This document shows positions 8,969 through 17,700 of a stretch of DNA of 64,000 nt, piece by piece. Numbering within the stretch: position 1 is the first letter of the stretch; every line of letters begins with the position of its first letter. Origin of the DNA: Grimontia kaedaensis (GTDB lineage Bacteria > Pseudomonadota > Gammaproteobacteria > Enterobacterales > Vibrionaceae); assembly GCF_023746615.1 (NCBI RefSeq), contig NZ_CP082275.1:3658001-3722000 (forward strand). Reading direction: 5' to 3'. The translations under genes and the position numbers were made by a program. Under the pieces are notes generated by a model. It searched no databases. It was given only the letters and a program-made list of their open reading frames with translations, and was not told where the DNA came from.

Positions 8969-8988
8969 GTTTTTCTTTGGAGCGTAAA
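8960..8988 (-). promoter_or_regulatory. Predicted sigma70 promoter of cyaA
   Basis: On the minus strand, TTTACG (-35, plus-strand 8983-8988) and TAAATT (-10, 8960-8965) are separated by 17 bases. The CRP-like site covers the -10 and start region. Confidence 0.45.
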
Positions 8989-9018
8989 GCGAGCAATGAC
9001 TCATCATTTCTGCTTCAC

Positions 9019-9039
9019 TTTGTTCACTATATGAACAAA
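9019..9039. promoter_or_regulatory. Unassigned perfect inverted repeat in the cyaA-hemC intergenic region
   Basis: TTTGTTCA and TGAACAAA form perfect 8-base arms around CTATA. The size and symmetry resemble an operator for a dimeric regulator. I cannot name the protein. The remaining part of the 380-bp intergenic region shows no gene. Confidence 0.4.
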
Positions 9040-9127
9040 ACTGTGAGAGAGACAACGCTTTATCTCAAATTTGATTCGAAATAAGGTGAACCACGTTGGG
9101 TTTTACCCCTGTGAACCGCCCCGAAAA

Positions 9128-9143
9128 CATGATCAATATCACA
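9128..9143. promoter_or_regulatory. Weak CRP-like site upstream of hemC
   Basis: CATGA-N6-TCACA has a perfect right half-site and a partial left one. It lies about 115 bases upstream of the hemC start and could serve either divergent gene. Confidence 0.3.
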
Positions 9144-9259
9144 TCATCATAGCCGAAGCCGCATGGATTCGCACCTTTTTATCGCCGCTATCACCTTAAG
9201 TTCTCAAGGAATAACAAGGGGTGGTACGATTAGCCTAAGCAAATCAAATGGACGTAATT

Positions 9260-10195
9260 ATGACTTCAACACCCGTTCGTATCGCCACCCGCCAGAGCCC
9301 ACTTGCCCTGTGGCAGGCTGAATTTGTTAAAGCTGCTCTGGAAGAAACCCATCCGGGTTTGACCGTGGAGCTGGTTCCTATGGTGACCAAAGGCGACATT
9401 ATTCTCGACACTCCACTGGCCAAAGTTGGCGGTAAAGGATTGTTTGTGAAAGAGCTGGAGCAGGCAATGCTGGATGGCCGAGCAGACATTGCGGTCCATT
9501 CCATGAAAGACGTACCGGTAGAGTTCCCTGAAGGGCTGGGGTTGGTCACTATCTGTGAGCGTGAAGACCCACGTGACGCCTTTGTTTCCAACAATTATGA
9601 AAGCATCAATGCACTGCCTGAAGGTGCAGTTGTCGGCACATCAAGCCTTCGCCGCCAGTGTCAGGTTCGTGCCATGCGCCCTGATTTGGTGGTGAAAGAT
9701 CTGCGCGGCAACGTCGGCACCCGCTTGGGCAAACTGGATAATGGCGAATACGACGCCATCATTCTTGCATCGGCAGGTCTGAAACGTCTGAATCTTCATG
9801 ACCGTATCCGCAATGAAATTGAACCGGAAGAAATTCTGCCAGCAGTTGGCCAAGGTGCTGTCGGCATTGAGTGCCGTCTGGATGATGAACGCGTCCGTGC
9901 GCTGCTGGAACCATTGGCCGATGCCAACACCACTTACCGCGTGCTGTGTGAGCGTGCAATGAACAACCGTCTGATGGGCGGATGTCAGGTGCCCATTGGT
10001 AGCTACTCAGAAATCCACGGTGACCAAATCCATCTGCGCGCACTGGTAGGCGAGCCGGATGGCAGCAAAATCGTCAGTGGTGAAGTGACAGGCCCGCTTG
10101 AAAAAGCCGAAGAGCTGGGCACTGGTCTTGCTGAACAGCTGCTTGAAGACGGAGCGCGTGTGATTCTGGAAAAACTTTATCAGGACGAAGTATGA
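9260..10195 (+). CDS. hemC: Hydroxymethylbilane synthase HemC (porphobilinogen deaminase)
   Basis: The enzyme polymerises four porphobilinogen molecules into hydroxymethylbilane. Diagnostic sequences are RIATRQSPLALWQ near the N-terminus, the HSMKDVP loop, TSSLRRQCQ, the RGNVGTRL box, and MGGCQVPIG, whose Cys carries the dipyrromethane cofactor. I prefer the ATG at 9260 (N-terminus MTSTPVRIATRQ, with a GGA seven bases upstream). An in-frame ATG at 9248 would add four residues, giving 315, but has no better ribosome site. It is the first gene of hemCDXY, transcribed divergently from cyaA, and its stop overlaps the hemD ATG. Confidence 0.96.
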   Translation: MTSTPVRIATRQSPLALWQAEFVKAALEETHPGLTVELVPMVTKGDIILDTPLAKVGGKGLFVKELEQAMLDGRADIAVHSMKDVPVEFPEGLGLVTICEREDPRDAFVSNNYESINALPEGAVVGTSSLRRQCQVRAMRPDLVVKDLRGNVGTRLGKLDNGEYDAIILASAGLKRLNLHDRIRNEIEPEEILPAVGQGAVGIECRLDDERVRALLEPLADANTTYRVLCERAMNNRLMGGCQVPIGSYSEIHGDQIHLRALVGEPDGSKIVSGEVTGPLEKAEELGTGLAEQLLEDGARVILEKLYQDEV

Positions 10196-10965
10196 CCGTA
10201 CTGGTGGTGCGCCCTGCACCTGCCTGCTATGAACTTGCCGAAACGCTGAACCAATCAGGAATAAAGGCGCTTCCCGCGCCTTTATTGTCTTTTTCTGCCG
10301 GAATCGACCTTCCCTCTCTGACTCAATGCTTTAATACACTCCCACCACACAGCGTGGTCGTGGCAGTGAGTCCCCGCGCGATTGAATACGCCCATCAACA
10401 ACTTCAAGACGAAAACGCCAGCTGGCGTGACGATCTGCATTATGTGGCAGTCGGAGAAAAAACAGCGCAGGTCTGGAAAACCAAAAGCGGTGTGAATGCG
10501 ATTCAGCCAACGACAGAAGACAGCGAAGGCATGGTGTCCTTGTCTGTTTTCGAAAAGCCGCAAAGTCTTCAGGTCGTGATCTTGCGTGGCAACGGCGGAC
10601 GGGCATTTTTGGGCGACACCCTGACAAATCACGGTGCCAAGGTGCGCTATTTTGAAGCCTATCAACGACATTGGACCAGTGAATCTCTATCATCACTGGC
10701 AAAGCAATGGCGGGCGGAAAATGTCGACACCTTGGTCATCACCAGTGGTGAACAACTTTCGCTTTTGTGCCAGACAATCTCAGAGTGTGACCAGCAATGG
10801 TTACGAGAATGCCATATACTGGTGCCAAGCAAACGGATTTACAATCAAGCAATTGGCCTTGGTTTTAATGCAATCAGCTGCGTAAACAGCGCCTCCAATC
10901 ACGCCCTGTTTCACGCGTTAAACGAGATGATTAACTCGGGACATTCGGATGACAGACAACAATAA
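10192..10965 (+). CDS. hemD: Uroporphyrinogen-III synthase HemD
   Basis: The 257-residue cytoplasmic enzyme closes hydroxymethylbilane to uroporphyrinogen III. HemD sequences diverge widely; recognition rests on VLVVRPAP at the start, VAVSPRAIEYA, the YVAVGEKTAQVW motif and LVITSGEQLSLL in the C-terminal domain, plus position. The ATG overlaps the hemC TGA (ATGA), and its 3' end overlaps hemX by 17 bases, so translation along the operon is tightly coupled. Confidence 0.92.
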   Translation: MTVLVVRPAPACYELAETLNQSGIKALPAPLLSFSAGIDLPSLTQCFNTLPPHSVVVAVSPRAIEYAHQQLQDENASWRDDLHYVAVGEKTAQVWKTKSGVNAIQPTTEDSEGMVSLSVFEKPQSLQVVILRGNGGRAFLGDTLTNHGAKVRYFEAYQRHWTSESLSSLAKQWRAENVDTLVITSGEQLSLLCQTISECDQQWLRECHILVPSKRIYNQAIGLGFNAISCVNSASNHALFHALNEMINSGHSDDRQQ

Positions 10966-12163
10966 GACTTCAGGCACGGATAAAGACACGTCGGCGCCAG
11001 CATCCCCTACCGGCAAGGAAACGCCATCGTCTTCCAAGCAAAGCGGTAAGCCTTCTGCGATCGACAAATCCGCTGCCAAGTCCACGCCTACTGATACGCC
11101 AGCCAGTGACAAAAATACAGCAACTCCGCCTCCTCAGGCAAAAGAGAAAAAAGGGGGTAACAAACTCTCTATTGTCGCCATTATTTTGGTGATAACACTC
11201 GGTGGTGGTCTTTATTACCATGGCCATCAGCAAAGCCAACAGCTTACAGCCAATATCTCTGCCCTAACTGATGAAGTCAGCTCACTGAAGTCGGCGCTGG
11301 CTAATAGCGAAAAGCAAAGTCAGGAAGCGGTAAAAAAAGCCGTGCAAGATACTCAGGTGCTGATTGAACAGCAGGACACCACTATCCAGAGCCTGCAATC
11401 AGCGCTGGCTGATGTAAAAGGCCGTCGTCCGAATGACTGGCTGTTAGCAGAAGCGGATTACCTGGTGAATCAGGCCGCACGTAAGCTTTGGCTGGAACAC
11501 GATGTACTGACAGCCACCACCCTGATGCAAAATGCTGATCAGCGCATTGCTGAGCTTAATGACCCGTCGCTGACGCCTATCCGTCAGGCGATGGCAAAAG
11601 ACATCCAACAGCTAAAAGCCGTGAAACGCATTGATCGCGACGGTATTGTGCTTCGCCTGAACTCACTACAACAGGAAGTCGACAAACTGCCGCTTGCCAA
11701 TGCCATCATGCCAGAAGCAGAAGAAGTCGCTACGCAGCAGGTCTCTGGCAATGTCGACGACTGGCAGCAAAACCTGAAAGCATCTTTCAGTGATTTCGTC
11801 GGTCAGTTCATCACCTACCGAAAGCGTGAAGGCGATGTGGTACCACTGCTGACACCGGCGCAAACTTTCTACCTGCAGGAAAACCTCAAGGCGAAGCTGG
11901 ATCAGGCCGTGACGTCGGTATATCGCGAGAATGGCCGCCTGTATGCCGAGTCACTGAAAACCGCTAAAGCGTGGGCTGAGCGCTTTTACAACCAAGACGC
12001 CGACATCACTAAGAGCTTCGTTGCGACTCTGACCAACCTCAGCCAGCAAACCATCGAGGTGAGCTACCCTGAGGCCCTGGAAAGCCAAGCGCTGATTAGT
12101 GACATGCTAGCTGACCGCCTGCGACGCGATTTAGCGCCACTGCAAACCGGGGAGAATAACTAA
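10949..12163 (+). CDS. hemX: HemX: membrane-anchored coiled-coil protein of the hem operon
   Basis: The 404-residue protein has a Ser/Thr/Ala/Lys-rich disordered cytoplasmic N-terminus (about 1-70), one transmembrane helix (about 74-94, KLSIVAIILVITLGGGLYYH), and a periplasmic coiled-coil region followed by the conserved GRRPNDWLLAEADYLVNQAARKLW-type block near 150-175. It was once annotated as uroporphyrinogen methyltransferase, but there is no SAM-binding motif, so that activity is not supported. It probably acts with HemY, whose ATG overlaps its TAA by one base. Confidence 0.9.
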   Translation: MTDNNKTSGTDKDTSAPASPTGKETPSSSKQSGKPSAIDKSAAKSTPTDTPASDKNTATPPPQAKEKKGGNKLSIVAIILVITLGGGLYYHGHQQSQQLTANISALTDEVSSLKSALANSEKQSQEAVKKAVQDTQVLIEQQDTTIQSLQSALADVKGRRPNDWLLAEADYLVNQAARKLWLEHDVLTATTLMQNADQRIAELNDPSLTPIRQAMAKDIQQLKAVKRIDRDGIVLRLNSLQQEVDKLPLANAIMPEAEEVATQQVSGNVDDWQQNLKASFSDFVGQFITYRKREGDVVPLLTPAQTFYLQENLKAKLDQAVTSVYRENGRLYAESLKTAKAWAERFYNQDADITKSFVATLTNLSQQTIEVSYPEALESQALISDMLADRLRRDLAPLQTGENN

Positions 12164-13350
12164 TGATTAAAATTCTCCTGCTGGTTATCGCACTGATTGC
12201 AGGCCTTATTGTTGGGCCGGATCTGGCGGGTAATCAGGGTTATGTTCTGATTTCCGCGGCCAACCAAACCATCGAGATGAGTGTATCCACGCTCATCATT
12301 CTGGTGGTGTTCGCTTTTGCTGCACTGTTCATCTTTGAATGGCTCATTCGCAAAGTGTTCTCGCTATCAAGCTCCACCCGTGGCTGGTTTTCCGGCCGTA
12401 AGAGTAAGAAAGCACGCGCGCTGACCAACGATGGCTTGCTGAAACTACTGGAAGGTGACTGGAAGCTATCTGAAAAGCTGGTGATGAAAGGTGCAGCTCA
12501 CAGCGATGCCCCTTTACTGAACTACCTGGCGGCAGCAGAAGCAGCGCAAGGCCGTGGCGACGTAGACAGCCGTGACCGATACTTGCAACAAGCATCGGAC
12601 TTTGGGACTGATCGTCTGGCAACCTCACTGACACGCGCCAAGCTACAATTCCGCCAAGGCCAATATGAAGAAGCGCTCGCGAGCCTTCAAGGACTGGTCG
12701 ATGCCAATCCGCGCAACTCGATTTTGTTGAACTTACTGAAAGATACTTACCTGCAGCTTCAGGACTGGCAGGCGCTGCTGCGTTTGATGCCATCACTGAA
12801 ACGCGTGAAAGCCGTCACTGAAACGGAAGCAGAAAAGCTGGAACAGAAAGCCGAATGTGGCCTGATGGCTCATATCGCAACACAGAAAGGCAGCGATGGC
12901 CTTCTGGCTCACTGGAATAGCCTAAGCCGCGCAGCCCGCCAGCAACCTAAGCTTATTGCTTGTTTGGTCAAACAGCTGATTTCACGTCATGCTGATTCAG
13001 AGGCTTACATCATTCTCCGTGAGAACCTGAAAAAGCATCCTGATGAAACTCTGATCTCTCTGGTACCTGAACTGAAACTGCCTGATTACCATCCGGCTAT
13101 TCTCAAACTTCAGGAACTGCTGCGCTACAACGAGAATAACCCCGTAACACACAGCGCATTAGGTCAGCTTTACTTCCGTGAAGGAAAATGGGCAGAGGCG
13201 CGCACTCACTTTGAAAAAGCGCTGGAAATCCGGCCTGACGTGACCGATTACGCTTGGCTGGTGGATACGTTAGAAAAGCTTAACGAGTCCGGCGCCGCCA
13301 ACAGTCTTTCACGCGAAGCACTCAAGCTTGCACTACCTCACAAAGAGTGA
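12163..13350 (+). CDS. hemY: HemY: inner-membrane TPR protein of the hem operon
   Basis: The 395-residue protein begins with two hydrophobic helices (about 1-25 and 40-65), then a soluble tetratricopeptide region; the clearest repeat is near the C-terminus, with HSALGQLYFREGKWAEARTHFEKALEIRP-type spacing. This is the proteobacterial HemY, unrelated to the Bacillus protoporphyrinogen oxidase of the same name. Its precise role in heme synthesis is unsettled; a scaffold for late pathway enzymes has been proposed. It is the last gene of hemCDXY and a strong terminator follows at once. Confidence 0.92.
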   Translation: MIKILLLVIALIAGLIVGPDLAGNQGYVLISAANQTIEMSVSTLIILVVFAFAALFIFEWLIRKVFSLSSSTRGWFSGRKSKKARALTNDGLLKLLEGDWKLSEKLVMKGAAHSDAPLLNYLAAAEAAQGRGDVDSRDRYLQQASDFGTDRLATSLTRAKLQFRQGQYEEALASLQGLVDANPRNSILLNLLKDTYLQLQDWQALLRLMPSLKRVKAVTETEAEKLEQKAECGLMAHIATQKGSDGLLAHWNSLSRAARQQPKLIACLVKQLISRHADSEAYIILRENLKKHPDETLISLVPELKLPDYHPAILKLQELLRYNENNPVTHSALGQLYFREGKWAEARTHFEKALEIRPDVTDYAWLVDTLEKLNESGAANSLSREALKLALPHKE

Positions 13351-13368
13351 AACATTTCACGAACAAAA

Positions 13369-13391
13369 AACGCCCGAAAGGGCGTTTTTTT
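13369..13391 (+). terminator. Terminator of the hemCDXY operon
   Basis: AACGCCC-GAAA-GGGCGTT hairpin with a stable GNRA-type loop, followed by a run of seven T, 18 bases after the hemY stop. Confidence 0.93.
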
Positions 13392-13494
13392 ATTCACGAT
13401 TAACACGGTTAGACCTAAAAACAACCCAAGTTGTTTCAGCCTGTTAATAATGATTAACTGCTATTTACCAGCCATTGTTAAGACAAAGTAGCTG

Positions 13495-13524
13495 TTATCA
13501 AATAGGGGCGTAACAAATTATAAT
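13495..13524 (+). promoter_or_regulatory. Predicted promoter of a small transcription unit
   Basis: A perfect TATAAT (13519-13524) lies 18 bases after TTATCA (4 of 6 matches to the -35). It sits between the hemY terminator and the small ORF at 13572, so it would drive a separate transcript of about 230 bases. Confidence 0.5.
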
Positions 13525-13571
13525 TTGCCGGTTTCAGTTGTTAATCAATTCGCAGGCTTTTATCAGTCAGC

Positions 13572-13721
13572 ATGAGCAACAAATGGCGTCGGCTTTGCCA
13601 ATCCCTTTTGAAAGTGAGCCCATCCATCATGGATATGTTACCTTGGATCCTGGTGTCAGGCCTGTTGGTTTCAGTTGTTACTGGTCTGCTGACAGTTCTG
13701 CTGGTTAAAGGTATGGAGTAA
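13572..13721 (+). CDS. Predicted 49-residue single-helix membrane protein, unknown function
   Basis: I do not recognise this protein. Its N-terminal half is basic (MSNKWRRLCQSLLK). Its C-terminal half is one hydrophobic helix, about residues 24-45 (PWILVSGLLVSVVTGLLTVL), ending in KGME, so the topology would be N-in or a small tail-anchored type. An internal ATG at 13629 would leave a 30-residue helix-only peptide (MDMLPW...). Neither start has a strong Shine-Dalgarno. Support comes from its packaging: a perfect TATAAT 48 bases upstream and a strong terminator 20 bases downstream, with no other gene between. The same unit could instead be a small RNA. Confidence 0.5.
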   Translation: MSNKWRRLCQSLLKVSPSIMDMLPWILVSGLLVSVVTGLLTVLLVKGME

Positions 13722-13740
13722 TCCGACCCTTTGCACCCCA

Positions 13741-13763
13741 CGCCTCCGCTTCGGAGGCGTTTT
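13741..13763 (+). terminator. Terminator after the 49-residue ORF
   Basis: CGCCTCCG and CGGAGGCG form a perfect 8-bp stem around CTT, followed by four T and a T-rich stretch. Because rsmJ on the other strand ends at 13814, it could also help terminate nearby transcription from the right. Confidence 0.8.
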
Positions 13764-13813
13764 GGTTTCTGGAGGAGAGGAATCTAGGGTCTGTTGACCT
13801 TTGGTGATGAGGA

Positions 13814-14584
13814 CTATCGCATTGCCGCTTTGACATAGACATCAAAGCGGTTCTTCTTGGTTTCAATTTGAGTAGACGGCGTTTTACCGGCCAGAAACTC
13901 GGCATAATCCGGACGCTTGACCACCACACGTTTGGTCGCCAGTGTATAAGCAGGGCCATACAGTTCATCCGCGTCATCATCCGCGCCCACCAGCGACTGG
14001 AATACACGCATCTCTTTTTTCACCAATGCTGACTTTTTCTTGTGCGGGTACATGGGGTCGAGGTACACCACATCCGGGCGTTCCAAGTTTCCGTCATTAA
14101 CGAGCTTCACCAGAGCGTCATGACTTGAAGCATGCAGAAGCGATATACGCTCGCTCACCCAACCGCCAATTTCCGGATCCACTTTGGCACGAGCAAGGCC
14201 ATCATCCAGCAAGGCAGCAACTACTGGATGACGTTCAACCATCTGTACCTTACAGCCAAGAGATGCCAGCACAAAAGCATCACGCCCTAACCCTGCTGTG
14301 GCATCTAGCACCGTTGGCGTCGCGCCTTTATTGAGTCCGACTGCTTTGGCAATCGACTGCCCTTTACCACCCCCGAATTTACGACGATGACCAACAGCCC
14401 CGCCGACCAAATCGACGAAAACCGCGCCGAGCTTTGGCTCGTCCAGCTTTCTAAGCTCCAATTGGTTTTCGGTCAGTACCAACGCAAACAGGGCGTTCTC
14501 ATTGTGGATAAGCCCCCAACGGTTGGCAATCTCGTTGAGGATGTCAGCGCGCTCTGGCGCTTCGCAGGTTAAAGCTATCTGCAC
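13814..14584 (-). CDS. rsmJ: 16S rRNA (guanine1516-N2)-methyltransferase RsmJ
   Basis: The SAM-dependent methyltransferase modifies G1516 of 16S rRNA. The signature blocks are present: ELRKLDEPKLGAVFVDLVGG, HRRKFGGG, the SAM site DATAGLGRDAFVLA, ERHPVVAALLDDGL, the catalytic-type VYLDPMYPHKKKSALVKKEM and ATKRVVVKRPDYAE. I choose the GTG at 14584 (N-terminus VQIALTCEAP, 256 residues), which aligns with the E. coli start. The open frame continues 14 codons upstream to a TTG, but that region falls in a palindromic repeat and has no support as coding sequence. Confidence 0.93.
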   Translation of the reverse strand: MQIALTCEAPERADILNEIANRWGLIHNENALFALVLTENQLELRKLDEPKLGAVFVDLVGGAVGHRRKFGGGKGQSIAKAVGLNKGATPTVLDATAGLGRDAFVLASLGCKVQMVERHPVVAALLDDGLARAKVDPEIGGWVSERISLLHASSHDALVKLVNDGNLERPDVVYLDPMYPHKKKSALVKKEMRVFQSLVGADDDADELYGPAYTLATKRVVVKRPDYAEFLAGKTPSTQIETKKNRFDVYVKAAMR

Positions 14585-14619
14585 CTGGGTTCTCCGGCGT
14601 AATATTCGCCGAGAGTATA

Positions 14620-14662
14620 TACCCAAACGACCTGAAGATGCAGAATTCGGGTCGTTTGGGTA
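14620..14662. repeat. Dispersed palindromic repeat, copy 1
   Basis: TACCCAAACGACC and GGTCGTTTGGGTA form a perfect 13-bp stem around 17 bases containing GAAGATGC-AGAATTC. A second, imperfect copy with the same arms and related core lies at 62898-62945. It lies just upstream of rsmJ. The motif resembles intergenic palindromes I recall from Vibrionaceae genomes. Confidence 0.7.
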
Positions 14663-14716
14663 GATAGTGAAAGGATAAGGTTCTAGGAGAAATAGAAAAT
14701 TGGCTGGGGCACCCTG

Positions 14717-17700
14717 TTAGAGCACCGCTTCTTTTTCACTGGCTGCCGTTTCGAGAATCAACTGCTCCATCGGTTTCGGTACGCTGAAGAAATAGCCTTG
14801 CGCATAATCGACACCAAGTGAGCGTAAGCGCATCAAGATGGCATCATTTTCCACAAACTCTGCCACGGTTTTCTTTCCCATCTGGGTCGCCAGTTGGTGA
14901 ATCGCCCGAACCATTACATAGTCGGTTTCATCCTCTGCGATATCTCGCACGAATTGGCCGTCAATCTTGATGATGTCTACTGGAAGGCGCTTGAGGTAGC
15001 CAAATGATGAGAGCCCAGAGCCAAAATCATCCAGCGCGATGGTGCAACCCAGTTGTTTAAGCTTTTTGAATAGTTCAATCGCATCACTAAGGTTACCAAT
15101 CGCTGCCGTTTCCGTGATTTCGAGGCTGATAGACGTACTTGGAATGGTACTGGTTTTCAGTGCTTCAATCAGGAACTGGATAAAACCTTCATCGCTCATG
15201 GAGCGGCCGGAAAGGTTAATCGAGACCATACCCACAGAATCGACATATTCTGGATAACGCTCAAACCAACCCAAGGTTTTCTCAATCACCCGCTTATCAA
15301 TCAAATGCGCCATGTTGTAGCGCTCGGCAGCAGGTATAAACTGTCCCGGAGCCACATTGTCACCTTGAGTGTCACGCATCCGCACCAAGACTTCGAAATA
15401 GAGCTTCTCTTTCAAACGGGAAGTAACGCTGACAATAGGCTGGGCATAAACCTCAAAACGATCTTCTGCCAATGCATCATGGATTTTGCTGACAAAGGAC
15501 ATTTCACGCTCATGGCGGCGAAGTTCCTGATCATCTGGGCGGTAGAGGTGAACCCGACTGCGGCCATCATGCTTGGCGGCATAACAAGCTGTATCAGCTT
15601 GAGCATGCACCTGCTGCGGCGTGCCCGCGGTTTTATCCAACATCCGAATACCAACAGAGCACCCCAACGCAAGGCGGGTATTCTTCCAGTAAAAGTCGAG
15701 TTCACTTAGGGTATCGAGAATTTTTCTGCCCTGATCCAGCGCATCCTGCTCATTGCAGTCATAGCAAATCACTGCAAACTCGTCACCGCCAAGACGCGCC
15801 AGTGTGGCACCAATAGGCAGCAACTCACGCAGAACCTGCGCCGTTTGTTTGAGCGCCTCATCACCCGCTTCATGACCCACAGTGTCGTTAATCACGCGAA
15901 ACTGGTCCAGATCGATATAGAACATGGCGTGTACCGCGCCGTTTTCAGTCAAGGTGCCCAGTACATCAACCAATCTGGCTTCAAAGTAGTTACGGTTCAG
16001 CAAACCTGTCAGGAAATCATGTTGCGCCTGATAACGGAGCTGTTGCTCCATTCGGCGGTTTTCTGTGATGTCTTCGCCAACCAGTAACAGTTGTGATTGC
16101 ACTTGAGTCGAACGGATGCTTTCTCGGATCCAGCGCTCTTTGCCATCACTGGTGCGGTAGCGGATCTCACGGCGACGGATCCCGAACCGCTCCCGATCCT
16201 TACTATTCAAAAGGCTTCTCGGCGGCAGGCTGCCGTCAGCATAAAAGTCTGTCACTTTATGTCCGAGCATATGGCGCTTAGAAAAGCCTAACCATTCGGT
16301 AGTGCACTGGTTGACGGACTGGATTCGCGACTGTTGGTCGATAGTCAGCAGCATCACAGGTTGCTGCTCATAGAGCATACGGTATTCAACCTCGCTGCGC
16401 TGAAGCTTTTGCTCTGCCAGTTTTCGCTGGCTGATATCGCGGGCTTCAAACAGAATTTGCGCGTCGGCATGACTGTGATCTGGCAAGGCTTTGAGCGCCA
16501 CGTCCAGAATCACTTCGTTTTGCTGCTCGGACAAAAGACAAACTTCAAAACGACTCGCCTGCCCCTCAATCAAGGATTCAAGGTGAAGTTTTAACCTGTC
16601 AGCACTGAGCCATTCTGACCAACGCCATAATGGCAGGAAACCGCGGTTGCCAAACTCGGGAAACAAACGCTGGAAGGCGCCGTTGGCCGAAATCACACGC
16701 CCTTGATAATCCAGCAAAGCAATGTATTGATGGCTTTGGTCAAAGACACCTTTGAACAGCGCCCGGCTTTGTGCCAGCGCCCGCTCACCCTGCTTCTGGC
16801 GGTTCATGTGCTTGGTGAGAATACCAATGATCACCATGGCGACAAACATGATGGCGAGGCTGCTCAACAAAGCATCACGGTTGGCTTGCCAGAAGGGAGG
16901 GGGCTGGTTATTGATGGTGGCTTGAGGGAACTGTCTTATGTCGATTTGACGCTTTTTAGCGACATCGTATTCAAAGATAAGCTGATTGGCGTCAGAAATA
17001 ATCTTTGGCATTTCATCATTGTTCAGCGCTTCAATCAGCAAGCCTGCCTGTACCTTTCCATGGTGTTCGCCATCGACCATGATGCCGCCGACAATACCAT
17101 AAGGCAGCATAAAGCTGTTCGCGCCGTAAACCGGCACCGTAGTCGCTTGCGTGACCTTGGTGAGCAAATCGCCATGCTCCATAAAGTCGCCATTGGCATC
17201 TTTGAAGAAAGAGACAAACAGAATCACATCGCCCTCTTCCAGCCCGGCGCTCTGCTCAACCAGCTGCTCAAAGCTCACTTTGTGCATGCGGCGGATATCC
17301 ACACCTAACTCGTCCATGCTGTTATCCAACTGACGTGAAATCGCCTGCCAATACTGGCGGCTGGAGTAAGCATCATCAAGTGCAAGCCAGACTCGCTGGG
17401 TATCTGGGTGTAGAGCTTTAATCAGGGCGACATTGGCGGGTACATTGATCAGTTCTTCAACACCACCGAGCATATTAATGTTCTGATACGGCTCAAGACT
17501 GGCACTGTTCAAACCGGAAAACACCACTGGCACATTGCCAATTTCTTCAGCAAGTTCGTTGACCAGCCAGAGCGCGGCATTGTCTGTAGTCAGCACGGCA
17601 TCATATCGATGCTCTTCAAGGCGGGTAAGATAGAGACGTTTCAGCTCTTCATGATAATCAGGGGATTGGATTCTCTTGGTATCAAGATAAGTATGCTCAA

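Noticed and set aside
14500..14512. DnaA-box-like TGTGGATAA (also near 52580)
   Set aside because: Isolated copies within coding sequence; no cluster, AT-rich unwinding region or other origin feature in the window, although synteny suggests oriC is not far.
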